From: Ponticaulis sp.
GTDB lineage: Bacteria; Pseudomonadota; Alphaproteobacteria; Caulobacterales; Hyphomonadaceae
Direction: 5' to 3'
DNA: 64,000 bases
Assembly (NCBI GenBank): GCA_002692725.1
Contig: NZLU01000027.1
Span: forward strand, 23,562-87,561
Shown here: in pieces, positions 17,321-25,667 of the stretch
Layout of the letters: each line of letters opens with the position of its first letter
How positions within the stretch are numbered: the stretch's first letter is position 1
The notes under the pieces: generated by a model
What the model was told of the DNA's origin: nothing
Databases searched by the model: none
What the model saw: the letters and a program-made list of their open reading frames with translations, nothing else
Translations under genes and position numbers: made by a program

Positions 17321-18472
17321 ATGGGCGACGTTCTCGATCGATATAACCATTTAGTCGCTGAAGGCCGGATCAATCCCGACCCGGCGCAGGCCGAGATTGC
17401 GAGCAAGCTCGATGATCTTGAACATCGTCTGGAAAACCGCGGAGGCGGCGGCTGGTTCTCAAAGCCAAAACCCGTAAAAGGCCTCTATCTCTGGGGGGGC
17501 GTTGGCCGCGGAAAATCCATGCTAATGGATCTGTTTTTCGCCACGGTGGATGTAACGGCAAAGCGCCGTGTTCACTTCCATGATTTCATGCAGGAAACGC
17601 ACGCCTTCATCAATGATTGGAAAAAGCTCGACGCAAAGGAGAAGAAAGCATCTGGTTGTTCCGTCAAAGGCAGCGATGACGACCCGATACCGCCCGCTGC
17701 ACGGAAGATTGCCTCCGAAGCGGAATTGCTCTGTTTCGATGAGTTTCAGGTGAAAGATATCGCCGACGCCATGATCCTTGGTCGGCTGTTCACCCAATTG
17801 CTCGAACGCAATGTGGTGGTGGTCGCGACCTCGAACCGTCCGCCTGATGACCTCTATAAAGATGGCCTGAATCGCCAGCGCTTTGTGCCGTTTATTGACC
17901 TTCTCAAAGACACGCACGACGTCCACGAAATCCGGTCTGACCGTGATTACCGTCTGGAACGCCTCACCTCTGCCCCGGTCTATTATTCACCGCTTGGTGC
18001 GGAAGCCGAAGCGAGCATGCAGGCTGCCTGGGACCGGCTAACCTCGTGCGCAGAACCTCACGCTTTTCACCTGACCGTGCAGGGGCGCGACTGGCGCATT
18101 CCTGACGTCGCGGCAGGTGTGGCACGCATGACCTTCGATGAACTTTGCAACCGTCCCCTTGGCGCGGCGGATTATCTCATGCTGTCCCGGCAGTTTGATA
18201 CCGTGCTGATCGAAAATGTGCCGCTTTTGAAGCCCGACAATATGAATGCCGCCCTGCGGTTTGTAACGCTCATAGATGCGCTTTATGAAGCCAAGACCAA
18301 AGTGATCATCTCCGCCGATGCCGAACCAAATGAGCTATACGTCTCAGGAGATGGCGCATTTGAATTCGAGCGGACAGCCTCACGCCTTTATGAGATGCGA
18401 AGCACGGATTATCTCAGCGCAGAGCGGATTGGATCGAGCGAAACCAGCGGCGGTCCGGGAGAGATTATGTGA
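17321..18472 (+). CDS. zapE: cell division protein ZapE (AFG1-like ATPase)
   Basis: 383 residues. AFG1/ZapE P-loop ATPase: Walker A in LWGGVGRGKSMLMDLF (about residues 60-68), family motif KRRVHFHDFM, Walker B LLCFDEFQVKDI and the VVATSNRPPDDLY sensor. In E. coli ZapE binds FtsZ and loosens Z-rings. The overlap ATGTGA with the following methyltransferase and the 1-base gap from the rhomboid gene indicate one operon. Confidence 0.93.
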   Translation: MGDVLDRYNHLVAEGRINPDPAQAEIASKLDDLEHRLENRGGGGWFSKPKPVKGLYLWGGVGRGKSMLMDLFFATVDVTAKRRVHFHDFMQETHAFINDWKKLDAKEKKASGCSVKGSDDDPIPPAARKIASEAELLCFDEFQVKDIADAMILGRLFTQLLERNVVVVATSNRPPDDLYKDGLNRQRFVPFIDLLKDTHDVHEIRSDRDYRLERLTSAPVYYSPLGAEAEASMQAAWDRLTSCAEPHAFHLTVQGRDWRIPDVAAGVARMTFDELCNRPLGAADYLMLSRQFDTVLIENVPLLKPDNMNAALRFVTLIDALYEAKTKVIISADAEPNELYVSGDGAFEFERTASRLYEMRSTDYLSAERIGSSETSGGPGEIM

Positions 18473-19203
18473 CGGAGCCGGGCGCAGATATTTATGATCC
18501 GGAGTTTGTCAAAGGTGTCTTTGACCGCTGTTCCGGAAAATATATCGCGTTCAGCTATGTCTGCTCCATGGGATTCACCGAATTCTGGCGGTCGGATGCG
18601 GTGAAAATCCTGCCCGACCCCGGCAAACCAAATCCGGTCGGTTATGACCTTATGGCCGGCACGGGAGAAGTCTGGCCGCATCTGATGAAGCGCTTTCCGG
18701 ATATTGCCGAAATCACCGCGATTGATATCTCGGAAGGCATGCACAAACGCGCGCTCGACCGGCTTCATGCAGGCCGAACCGATAAGATCGGCTTTATCTG
18801 TGACAATGTTCTGAACAGCGAGCTTCCGCCTGATAGTTGCGACTTCGTCATTTCGACCTTTGGTCTGAAAACCTTTGATCAGAGCCAGCAGGCGCAATTG
18901 GCAGACCTTGTCGCGCGCATCCTGAAGCCCGGCGGCAGCTTCTCTTTCATTGAAGCGTCGGACCCGAAAGATTGGCTGTTGCGCCCGCTCTACCTGTTTC
19001 ACCTGAAAACCGTGCTGCCTGTCGTCGAGAAACTGTTCCTAAGCGGCGCGCAGGATTTTGCGATGATCGGGTCATATTCAACCAATTTCGGGAATGCGAA
19101 ATTCTTCGGAGATTGCCTCAGACAGCATGGGCTTGAGGTCAGATTTAAAAAGCACTTCTTTGGGTGTGCCACGAGTGTCAGCGGACATAAGCCTCAGGGC
19201 TGA
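18469..19203 (+). CDS. UbiE/COQ5-like SAM-dependent methyltransferase
   Basis: 244 residues from a GTG overlapping the zapE stop by four bases. SAM-binding motif I is YDLMAGTGEVWPHLMK (about residue 60), followed by ITAIDISEGM and the later DFVISTFGLKTF and ILKPGGSF blocks typical of UbiE/COQ5. The C-terminal SYSTNFGNAKFFGDCLRQHGL matches the quinone methyltransferase tail less closely, so it may act on another quinone-like or lipid substrate. It converges with the esterase gene, overlapping it by ten bases at the 3' ends. Confidence 0.82.
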   Translation: MTEPGADIYDPEFVKGVFDRCSGKYIAFSYVCSMGFTEFWRSDAVKILPDPGKPNPVGYDLMAGTGEVWPHLMKRFPDIAEITAIDISEGMHKRALDRLHAGRTDKIGFICDNVLNSELPPDSCDFVISTFGLKTFDQSQQAQLADLVARILKPGGSFSFIEASDPKDWLLRPLYLFHLKTVLPVVEKLFLSGAQDFAMIGSYSTNFGNAKFFGDCLRQHGLEVRFKKHFFGCATSVSGHKPQG

Positions 19204-19901
19204 TCCAATTCGCCATCCAGAAAACCGGCCAGACCTTCAGCCATTTTTTCCACGCCCTGCCGGTTTGGGTGCAGACCATCGGGCAGAAGTAAGTCCGGCT
19301 CGTTCCACACGCCATTCATAAAGCCAGGATAGAACGGGACGTTATATTCCGCAGCGAGTTCCGGATAAAGCGCAGCATATTCAGCTTCCAGAGTGTCCGA
19401 TGTCTCAGGCCAGCGCGGCTGCAACCCCGCCAGGATGACATCGATCTTTTCGGCCTGGGCGCGCTCAATGATTTGAGCCAAATTCTGTTTCGCCGTTTCT
19501 GCCGAGAATCCGCCCAGAAAGTCATTGGCGCCCAGCGCGATGATGACCAGATCGGGCTCGACCGATCTAACGCTCCAGTCAAATCGGGCGAGGCCCATGG
19601 CTGTCGTGTCACCCGAAACACCCGCATTCACGATAGAAATGTCATGGCCCCGCGCTGTGAGCTGTTGTTCAGTGACATAAGGCACAGCATGTTCGTCAAG
19701 CAGGCCATATCCCGCGGTCAGGCTGTCGCCCAACATGACAATGAGATGCTCTGACCGTTCCATTTCTGTTTCACTCGTCTTTGCAGCCACCGGCACGGAA
19801 GCGTTTTCCGTCTCCGTCGTTGACGGTTGATCTGGTGTCATGTCGCCCGAGCAGGCCGTCAGAAGGCACGCCATCACGAAAGCTTGTGCTATCCGTCCCA
19901 T
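19194..19901 (-). CDS. arylesterase / lysophospholipase L1-like lipoprotein (TesA family)
   Basis: 235 residues. GDSL hydrolase: nucleophile in MLGDSLTAGYGL (about residue 58), GVSGDTTAMG, the ALGANDFLGG block and the Asp/His pair in LLPDGLHPNRQG (about 210). A signal peptide ends in LTACS, so unlike E. coli TesA this form is predicted to be lipid-anchored. TesA-like genes are very often divergent from a YbbA/YbbP exporter, exactly as here. Confidence 0.9.
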   Translation of the reverse strand: MGRIAQAFVMACLLTACSGDMTPDQPSTTETENASVPVAAKTSETEMERSEHLIVMLGDSLTAGYGLLDEHAVPYVTEQQLTARGHDISIVNAGVSGDTTAMGLARFDWSVRSVEPDLVIIALGANDFLGGFSAETAKQNLAQIIERAQAEKIDVILAGLQPRWPETSDTLEAEYAALYPELAAEYNVPFYPGFMNGVWNEPDLLLPDGLHPNRQGVEKMAEGLAGFLDGELDQP

Positions 19902-19984
19902 CTGTCACTTTCTCCCACTCTATCGCCTGAATAGGCTGAGACTGCTAACCCGACTACATATGCTTCAACGCACAGGAAAGAAAA

Positions 19985-20653
19985 TTGGCTCAGCTTCTGG
20001 AAATGAAAGATGTCTGCCTGACATTGCCGGCACAATCGGGGCCGGTTGATATTCTAAAGGGCGTGTCTTTCAGCGTTTCGCCGGGCGAGTGTGTTGCCAT
20101 TGTTGGGCCTTCGGGATCTGGCAAATCCTCCCTTATTTCTGTGGCTGCGGGTCTTGAGCGGGCGAGTTCAGGCAATATCGAACTTCTCGGCACCAATATT
20201 GTCGGCAAGAGCGAGGACGAATTGGCAAAACTCCGGCGCGGCCGGGTCAGCCTTGTGTTTCAATCCTTTCACCTGCTTCCAACCATGACCGCGCTCGACA
20301 ATGTGCGCGTGCCTCTGGAAATCGCGCGGGCCGAAAATGTGCGCGAAAGGGCAGAAACCTTGCTCTCGGAAGTCGGTCTTGCGGATCGCATGGACCATTA
20401 CCCCGGCCAACTGTCAGGCGGCGAACGACAACGGGTCGCTGTGGCGCGTGCAATCGCCTGCGACCCAGAGCTTGTGTTTGCGGACGAGCCGACCGGCAAT
20501 CTGGATGGCGAAACCGGCACTGGCGTGGCCGAAAAGCTCTTTTCCTGCGTTCAGGACCATGGCGCCTCGCTTGTGCTCGTCACCCATGACCGGGAGCTGG
20601 CCGCGCGCGCCGACCGCACGGCGACAATGGCTAACGGACGTTTGCAGGCATGA
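19985..20653 (+). CDS. ABC transporter ATP-binding protein, YbbA/LolD-like
   Basis: 222 residues. Walker [10 protein letters not shown] (about residue 42), Q-loop VFQSFHLLP, signature LSGGERQR, Walker [16 protein letters not shown]-loop VTHD: the MacB/LolD/FtsE type that powers extraction from the membrane rather than transport across it. TTG start with AGGAAAG six bases upstream; an ATG at 20003 is an alternative. The stop overlaps the permease start by four bases (ATGA). Confidence 0.9.
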   Translation: MAQLLEMKDVCLTLPAQSGPVDILKGVSFSVSPGECVAIVGPSGSGKSSLISVAAGLERASSGNIELLGTNIVGKSEDELAKLRRGRVSLVFQSFHLLPTMTALDNVRVPLEIARAENVRERAETLLSEVGLADRMDHYPGQLSGGERQRVAVARAIACDPELVFADEPTGNLDGETGTGVAEKLFSCVQDHGASLVLVTHDRELAARADRTATMANGRLQA

Positions 20654-23178
20654 GCGTTGCCTGGCGCATTGCTCTGAGAGAACTCTCGGGCGGCATTGGC
20701 GGCTTTCGCATATATCTCGCATGTATCGTGCTTGGGGTCGCGGCGATTGCTGCATCCGGATCCGTCACGGAAGTCTTCACCCGCGGACTGACCGCTGAAG
20801 CGCGCATGTTGCTTGGCGGTGACGCGATGTTTGCGACCAGCCAGCGGCGCGCCAACTCAGAAGAACGCGCCTTTGTTGAGGGGCTGGGCCAATCGACCGA
20901 AAAAATCTCGCTGAACACCATGGCGCAGAAAGAAAGCCTGCGCCGTCAGGTCGATGTGACCGCAATCGAACCTGTGTTTCCGCTGATCGGCACTGTCGAA
21001 CTTGAGGGTGGAGCCACCAATCTTGCAGAAGCGCTTGCTCCCATAGACAACAGATGGGGCGTGGCCGTCAGTCAAAGCTTTCTGGATCAGTTTAGAGCTG
21101 ACATTGGCGATCAGGTGACGATCGGCTCCATTGATACCGTAATTCGGGCGAAACTCAAAAAACTACCCGATCAGGTGGGGGAACCCGGTGCCTTCGGCCC
21201 AGAAGCGCTCATACAGATTGCAGCGCTTGAGGAGGCCAATCGATTATCCGTGGGCCAGCTCTTCCGCTCCCGGCTTATCGTCACGTTTGAGCCCGGCCAG
21301 ACTTTTGCCAGTGCCGAGACGGCATTCAAACAGGCCTACCCGGACAGCACTCTGCGCATTCGCGAACCGGAAGATGCGGTGGATGGGCTCCAGAACCTGC
21401 TCGGCATTCTGAATAATTTCCTGACCATTATCGGAATTGCCGCGCTAATCGCTGGGGGCATCGGTGTCGAACAAGCCACCACAGCTTTTCTGCAAAGCCG
21501 TATACCTGTGATTGCGGCTCTGAAAGCACTTGGCGCAACAAGCGGAACGCTCAGAACGGCGTATTTTATTCAGCTCGGTCTGTTATCCGTGATTGGCGGG
21601 CTGATCGGACTGATGATCGGCGCGGCGGCTCCTTATCTGATGGTGAGTTTCGCGGGCGAGCAATTAGCTCTGCCTCAGGCGCTTGGTATTTACCCAGTTC
21701 CGCTGTTCACCGCTCTGGTTCTGGGCCTGCTGGCCGCCGGGCTGTTTGCCATTCCGGCTATTGGTCGCGCCCGGTCAACGCCACCATCAGCCCTGTTTCG
21801 GAATCTCGCTGAGGAAGACAGAACACCAATCCCACGATTGGAGCGCGTTCTGGCAGGGGCGTGTTTAATTGGTTTGGTGACGGTTGCACTTCTCATAAGC
21901 TCCATGCCGCTGGTCACTCTCGCACTTCTGGTCGGCGCAGGCGTAAGCTGGCTCATTTTCTGGGGCGCGGCCCTCTTGGTCAAACGCAGCGCCGCGCGAC
22001 TGGCTCGAACTGCGACAGGCGTCTGGCGGCTTGCGCTCTCCAATATTTCCGGACCGGGCTCGCTTGCAACCGTGATTATGCCGTCTCTCGGGCTGGGGCT
22101 CGCGCTGTTATCGCTGGTGGTGCTGATCCAGGCCAATCTTCTGCGCCAGATCGGCGAAACGGCCCCCTCCAATGCGCCATCTCTGGTCTTTCGACAGATT
22201 CCAGCGGACAAAAGCGCCGAATTCGATCAGCTCATGGCGCGGTTTAACGTCGATATCGAGGACGGAGACGCCTATAGGCGGGCCCCGTTTCTTCTGGTTC
22301 GCGTCACGCATCTAAAGGGACTGCCGGTTAGCGATGCCCCCATTGCAGAAAGCGAGCGTTGGGTTGTCCGTGGAGAAACCAGTGTGACCTACCTTGGTCC
22401 AGAACCTGACGACACGGAAATTATCGAGGGCGAATGGTGGCCAGCTGACTATTCAGGACCACTGCAGCTCTCAGTGGAATTGGGGGCCGCCCGAGGATTA
22501 CGCCTCTCGCCTGGCGACACGATTGGCATTCGTGTATTTGGCCGCGATCTGACAGCAGAGGTATCGTCTATTCGCGCTGTCGAATGGGGCAGCTTCGGTA
22601 TCGGTTCAAATACCGCCTTCGTGTTTTCACCCGGCACGCTGGAAGCGGCCAATCCCTTCCACATCGCCATTGCCAGGACTGATGGCTCACAGGATCGCGC
22701 GTTGATTGCCGCGCTGGAGCAGGATTTTCCTGACGTGCTCGTATTCGAAACACGACCGGCCCTGGAAGCGGCAACGAAAATCTTTGAAGACATCTCACTG
22801 GCAGTGAACGCCGCAGCGAGCGTGGTCACAATTGCCGGTTTGTTGGTGTTGTTCGGCACGCTCGGTGTCGTCGCACGCAAACGCGCAAAAGAAGCCGCGC
22901 TTCTGAAGACACTTGGCGCTGAGCGACGCATGGTTCTGTCGCTCTATGCAGGCGAATTCGCAATCGCAGGCGGGGTCGGAGCCGGGCTGGGCACGCTCAT
23001 CGGCATGGTCGGGTCCTACCCGGTGATTGTGTCGGTCTTCGAGGCGCGCTGGCACTTTCCTTTGCTGCCCGTTCTTGCGCTGGTTGGGGCAGCGCTCCTT
23101 ACCTCGGCCATTGGCGGCTTGATTGTGGGACTGAATACTTTGTCGAAATCGCCAGCTCAGGTGTTAAGAAGTGTTTGA
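20650..23178 (+). CDS. FtsX-like ABC transporter permease, YbbP-like
   Basis: 842 residues. N-terminal membrane helix, large periplasmic domain, a first FtsX helix group (about residues 250-440) and a second at the C terminus with IAGLLVLFGTLGVVARKRAKEAALLKTLGAERR, the family's coupling region. It forms a transporter with the preceding ATPase. YbbAP-TesA neighbourhoods suggest work on lipids or hydrophobic compounds in the envelope, but no substrate is proven. Confidence 0.9.
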   Translation: MSVAWRIALRELSGGIGGFRIYLACIVLGVAAIAASGSVTEVFTRGLTAEARMLLGGDAMFATSQRRANSEERAFVEGLGQSTEKISLNTMAQKESLRRQVDVTAIEPVFPLIGTVELEGGATNLAEALAPIDNRWGVAVSQSFLDQFRADIGDQVTIGSIDTVIRAKLKKLPDQVGEPGAFGPEALIQIAALEEANRLSVGQLFRSRLIVTFEPGQTFASAETAFKQAYPDSTLRIREPEDAVDGLQNLLGILNNFLTIIGIAALIAGGIGVEQATTAFLQSRIPVIAALKALGATSGTLRTAYFIQLGLLSVIGGLIGLMIGAAAPYLMVSFAGEQLALPQALGIYPVPLFTALVLGLLAAGLFAIPAIGRARSTPPSALFRNLAEEDRTPIPRLERVLAGACLIGLVTVALLISSMPLVTLALLVGAGVSWLIFWGAALLVKRSAARLARTATGVWRLALSNISGPGSLATVIMPSLGLGLALLSLVVLIQANLLRQIGETAPSNAPSLVFRQIPADKSAEFDQLMARFNVDIEDGDAYRRAPFLLVRVTHLKGLPVSDAPIAESERWVVRGETSVTYLGPEPDDTEIIEGEWWPADYSGPLQLSVELGAARGLRLSPGDTIGIRVFGRDLTAEVSSIRAVEWGSFGIGSNTAFVFSPGTLEAANPFHIAIARTDGSQDRALIAALEQDFPDVLVFETRPALEAATKIFEDISLAVNAAASVVTIAGLLVLFGTLGVVARKRAKEAALLKTLGAERRMVLSLYAGEFAIAGGVGAGLGTLIGMVGSYPVIVSVFEARWHFPLLPVLALVGAALLTSAIGGLIVGLNTLSKSPAQVLRSV

Positions 23179-23316
23179 AACAAAACACTAACGCGTTTCC
23201 CAGCAAAACATAGTTAAAGTCAAAATTACCATTTGTTTTGAGTTTATTATCAATCATTTGATACAAATCGCTGATAACACAATAAAGGTCCGCTTTTTGC
23301 CACCTAACAGGGATTT

Positions 23317-23967
23317 ATGAAAATATACAATGTAAAAAACATTCCATCCGCCGCTGTATCATTTGCTGCGATACTGAGCATCGCCGCATGCGGAGGCCCG
23401 GCTCCGGAGCGGGTACGGGAAGTTTATTACGACTTTTCCAGCCAGGTATCGCACCGGAATGGACCGGAAGCGGGTAAGGTCGTCAATGAAGCGACGCTTC
23501 GCCATTATGCGCTGCTGAAAGTTATCGCGCTGAATGGCGGCCGTGGCATGAATTCCATCGGCATTTATGACGAATTGTCGGTTTATTTTCTGCGTGCACG
23601 ATATGACATTCCGGCGCTGGAGAAATTCACGGGCCGCGACATTCTGAGCATTCTGGTGCAGGCTGGTCTTGTGGGTGAGGATGATTTCGAGACATTTGAA
23701 CTCGAAGATTTGCGTTACACCAACAATCAGGCCCGGGCCGATCTGTTTAAGAATGGTGCCGATACCGAATTGGATGTCTGGTTTGAGCGCGAGGACGGAC
23801 GTTGGCGCATCGATGGAAAACGCTTCCGGGAAATCAGAAATGAAATGCTGGAACGGCGCATTATTCAATTCGACGGAAATCGTGAGGAAGTGATCAGCGA
23901 ATTGCTGAAATCACGCGGCGTTCTCGAGGGTCTCACACCGGAACTTAAACGCCCCCTGAAATCGTAA
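23317..23967 (+). CDS. lipoprotein of unknown function
   Basis: 216 residues. A signal peptide ends in IAAC, followed by a soluble domain with many charged residues, including VNEATLRHYALLKVIALN and LDVWFEREDGRWRIDGKRFREIRNEM. The last stretch, in which a Trp-Arg-Ile-Asp strand follows a turn, resembles NTF2-like/DUF4878-type folds, but that is a weak impression. An AT-rich 138-base region precedes it. It is convergent with the dioxygenase gene; a small AGCCG/CGGCT hairpin lies between them at 23966-23983. Confidence 0.6.
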   Translation: MKIYNVKNIPSAAVSFAAILSIAACGGPAPERVREVYYDFSSQVSHRNGPEAGKVVNEATLRHYALLKVIALNGGRGMNSIGIYDELSVYFLRARYDIPALEKFTGRDILSILVQAGLVGEDDFETFELEDLRYTNNQARADLFKNGADTELDVWFEREDGRWRIDGKRFREIRNEMLERRIIQFDGNREEVISELLKSRGVLEGLTPELKRPLKS

Positions 23968-23981
23968 GCCGCCGCAAACGG

Positions 23982-24710
23982 CTAATCATTGCGGAGCCAG
24001 CCGGCAACCGACAGTCTGGGCTTGCCAGCAAATGCTGAGATCGGGCTCACCGCGTGGATCCGATGACCATCGAACAATGTAAGCACGTTGAAACGCGGCA
24101 AATGACCTGAGGTGACATCCGTGTTTTTGTCGAGAAACAGCAACAGACCACCCCAATCTGTCATCCAGTTTTCAGTGAACCCTAGTGTATAGGCACATCG
24201 ACGCTCATTACGGGCGCCGTCATCAATGTGCCGGGTAAGAAAAGATCCACGCGTGTAAAGCGTCGCTTGTGCATCTGTATTGGTAATTCCAGCCTCACCG
24301 ATGACGGTTTCTCCAAACGTCCGAAAGGCTTCGCTGTTGAGGAATGCCGTCAGCTTATGGATAGGGTGGCCTGGATCACGCGCGTCTTTCAGCGCCTCAT
24401 TCATCTGATACGCGTTATAGCAATATCCATAATTGCGGGTGGCGAGATCCATCACCTTTTGCATCCGCATCGCCATGCCCTGGGGGCCAAGCCTCTGACG
24501 ATCTTCAGCTGAGAGCTGAACCACGCCCTCATCGGGATCTGAATACACAAGACGCCATGGCAGGCTGGTGAGCATTTTTTCGATGGCCCGCGCCAATTCC
24601 GGCTCAAAAATATCCGGAATTTGAACGAAGCGATGTTTCTCATACTCCCTTGCGTAGAACTCTGCATCGAGCCCCGGACGAAGACGAATCTCGGGAAATG
24701 CCTCATTCAT
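23982..24710 (-). CDS. 2-oxoglutarate/Fe(II)-dependent oxygenase family protein
   Basis: 242 residues. A double-stranded beta-helix oxygenase: metal HxD in TRHIDDG (about residue 163), distal His in HRIHAVSP (about 219), and the 2-oxoglutarate Arg in KPRLSVAGW (about 231), with ENWMTDWGGLLLFLD between them. It resembles prolyl 4-hydroxylase-like proteins of unknown substrate. The start at 24710 lies eight bases after GAGG; the ATG at 24716 is only two bases from it and less likely. It is divergent from an ArsR regulator gene. Confidence 0.85.
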   Translation of the reverse strand: MNEAFPEIRLRPGLDAEFYAREYEKHRFVQIPDIFEPELARAIEKMLTSLPWRLVYSDPDEGVVQLSAEDRQRLGPQGMAMRMQKVMDLATRNYGYCYNAYQMNEALKDARDPGHPIHKLTAFLNSEAFRTFGETVIGEAGITNTDAQATLYTRGSFLTRHIDDGARNERRCAYTLGFTENWMTDWGGLLLFLDKNTDVTSGHLPRFNVLTLFDGHRIHAVSPISAFAGKPRLSVAGWLRND

Positions 24711-24806
24711 GATCATATCCTCGTGTTATTTGCTCGTTCCCAGTTGCGAGCCAGTCGCAAATGGTGTTTATTCGCCCAACTATTCGACCAGATGACTAAT
24801 CATTAC

Positions 24807-24824
24807 TACTTGAAACACCAAGTA
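24807..24824. promoter_or_regulatory. inverted repeat in the arsR / oxygenase divergent promoter
   Basis: TACTTG-N6-CAAGTA, perfect 6-bp arms, 19 bases before the ArsR-type start codon and in the 132-base space shared with the oxygenase gene. The position and form fit an ArsR-family operator. Confidence 0.5.
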
Positions 24825-24842
24825 TATTCAGAATGAAAAACC

Positions 24843-25199
24843 ATGCCTGATCTCGCTCCCACATTGAACGGCCTTTCGGCCCTGGCCCAGGACATCAGAC
24901 TAAGAGCATTTCGAATGCTGATGGAAGCCGGTCCGGCTGGATTGCCGGCGGGCAAGATTTCTTCGACTCTGCAAATCGCACCAAATAAGCTGTCGGCTCA
25001 CCTCAATGTTCTGAGCCAGGCCAATCTTGTCTCAGTGGAACGGCAAGGTCGGCACATGATCTATTCTGCCAATATAGAAGCCGTCGCCTCGCTTTTGTCA
25101 GGTCTTGTGGAAACATGCTGCAATGGCAATCCCGGCGTTTGTACAGGACTTTCAGAATTCATGGAACGCAGGAGCGAGTCCTGCTGCGAACCAAATTAG
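24843..25199 (+). CDS. ArsR family metalloregulator with Cys-rich C terminus
   Basis: 118 residues. Winged helix-turn-helix of the ArsR/SmtB family: ALAQDIRLRAFRML, then PNKLSAHLNVLSQANLVSVERQGRHMIYS. The C-terminal tail has CC, then a lone Cys in GVC, and CC again at the end (five cysteines in about 35 residues), suited to binding As(III), Sb(III) or another soft metal. No arsenic resistance genes lie nearby; the divergent oxygenase is the likely target. Ribosome site weak. Confidence 0.85.
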   Translation: MPDLAPTLNGLSALAQDIRLRAFRMLMEAGPAGLPAGKISSTLQIAPNKLSAHLNVLSQANLVSVERQGRHMIYSANIEAVASLLSGLVETCCNGNPGVCTGLSEFMERRSESCCEPN

Positions 25200-25202
25200 A
25201 CA

Positions 25203-25234
25203 GAAAAAATCCCCTGCGTTCGGAAACGCAGGGG
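25203..25234 (-). terminator. intrinsic terminator on the minus strand
   Basis: CCCCTGCGTT (25211-25220) pairs perfectly with AACGCAGGGG (25225-25234) around a 4-base loop. Read leftward, it is followed by a T6 run (A-run at 25204-25209 on the plus strand). There is no T-run on the plus side, so it serves leftward transcription, that is the small gene at 25317-25424. Confidence 0.7.
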
Positions 25235-25241
25235 CTGAAGG

Positions 25242-25298
25242 CGCAGTCAGATAGCCTGGGGGTTCATCGGCTTACTGGGGAAGAAAAAACTGACTGCG
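25242..25298. other. 9-bp inverted repeat with 39-base loop
   Basis: CGCAGTCAG (25242-25250) and CTGACTGCG (25290-25298), perfect arms. Lies between the small leftward gene and its terminator, so it would form part of a structured 3' untranslated region. Function unknown. Confidence 0.4.
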
Positions 25299-25316
25299 TA
25301 CGTTTTCCGAACACGT

Positions 25317-25424
25317 TCAGAAGGATGGCGCTGCCTGATGGGCAACAAGCCAGAAACTTCCGATCATCAAAGCTGTCATCAGTGAAAACGAGACGCTTTT
25401 CTTAAACCAGTTTGAATGTTCCAT
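25317..25424 (-). CDS. 35-residue single-pass membrane protein
   Basis: A very short gene beginning MEHSNWFKKSV, then one hydrophobic helix (FSLMTALMIGSFWLVA) and a short tail ending in APSF and TGA. It has a full AGGAGGG ribosome site five bases before the ATG, the best in its neighbourhood, a positive N-terminal flank before the helix (inside-in topology) and a leftward terminator about 80 bases downstream. These together make it more than a chance reading. I know no family for it; small accessory subunits of membrane complexes look like this. Confidence 0.6.
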   Translation of the reverse strand: MEHSNWFKKSVSFSLMTALMIGSFWLVAHQAAPSF

Positions 25425-25667
25425 TTTGTCCCTCCTGAACCGAAACAGACCATGCAAGGAACGGGCCTGGTGCGCTTCGGTTGCAAAGATTTTAAAAATC
25501 TTGTCGGGGCAGCATTATGGAGCCGGTCCGGGCAATTATGATGATTTCGCCCTAATTGCGGCCGAATATGGCCAACTCGGCTGTCTGTCCCCTTCCGGCA
25601 GAGCAATGCGATCTTGCAGAGAGACGCTAAAAAGATAAGGGTAAAAAGTAAGTTGGGGGGAGGCGTT

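Larger units (their letters stand above)
25200..25667. other. 468-base region between arsR and the TAXI gene
   Basis: Holds the leftward terminator (25203-25234), the 9-bp inverted repeat (25242-25298), the 35-residue gene (25317-25424) and, from about 25425 to 25667, the divergent promoter region for that gene and the TAXI-type gene. I see no other coding stretch. Confidence 0.6.
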
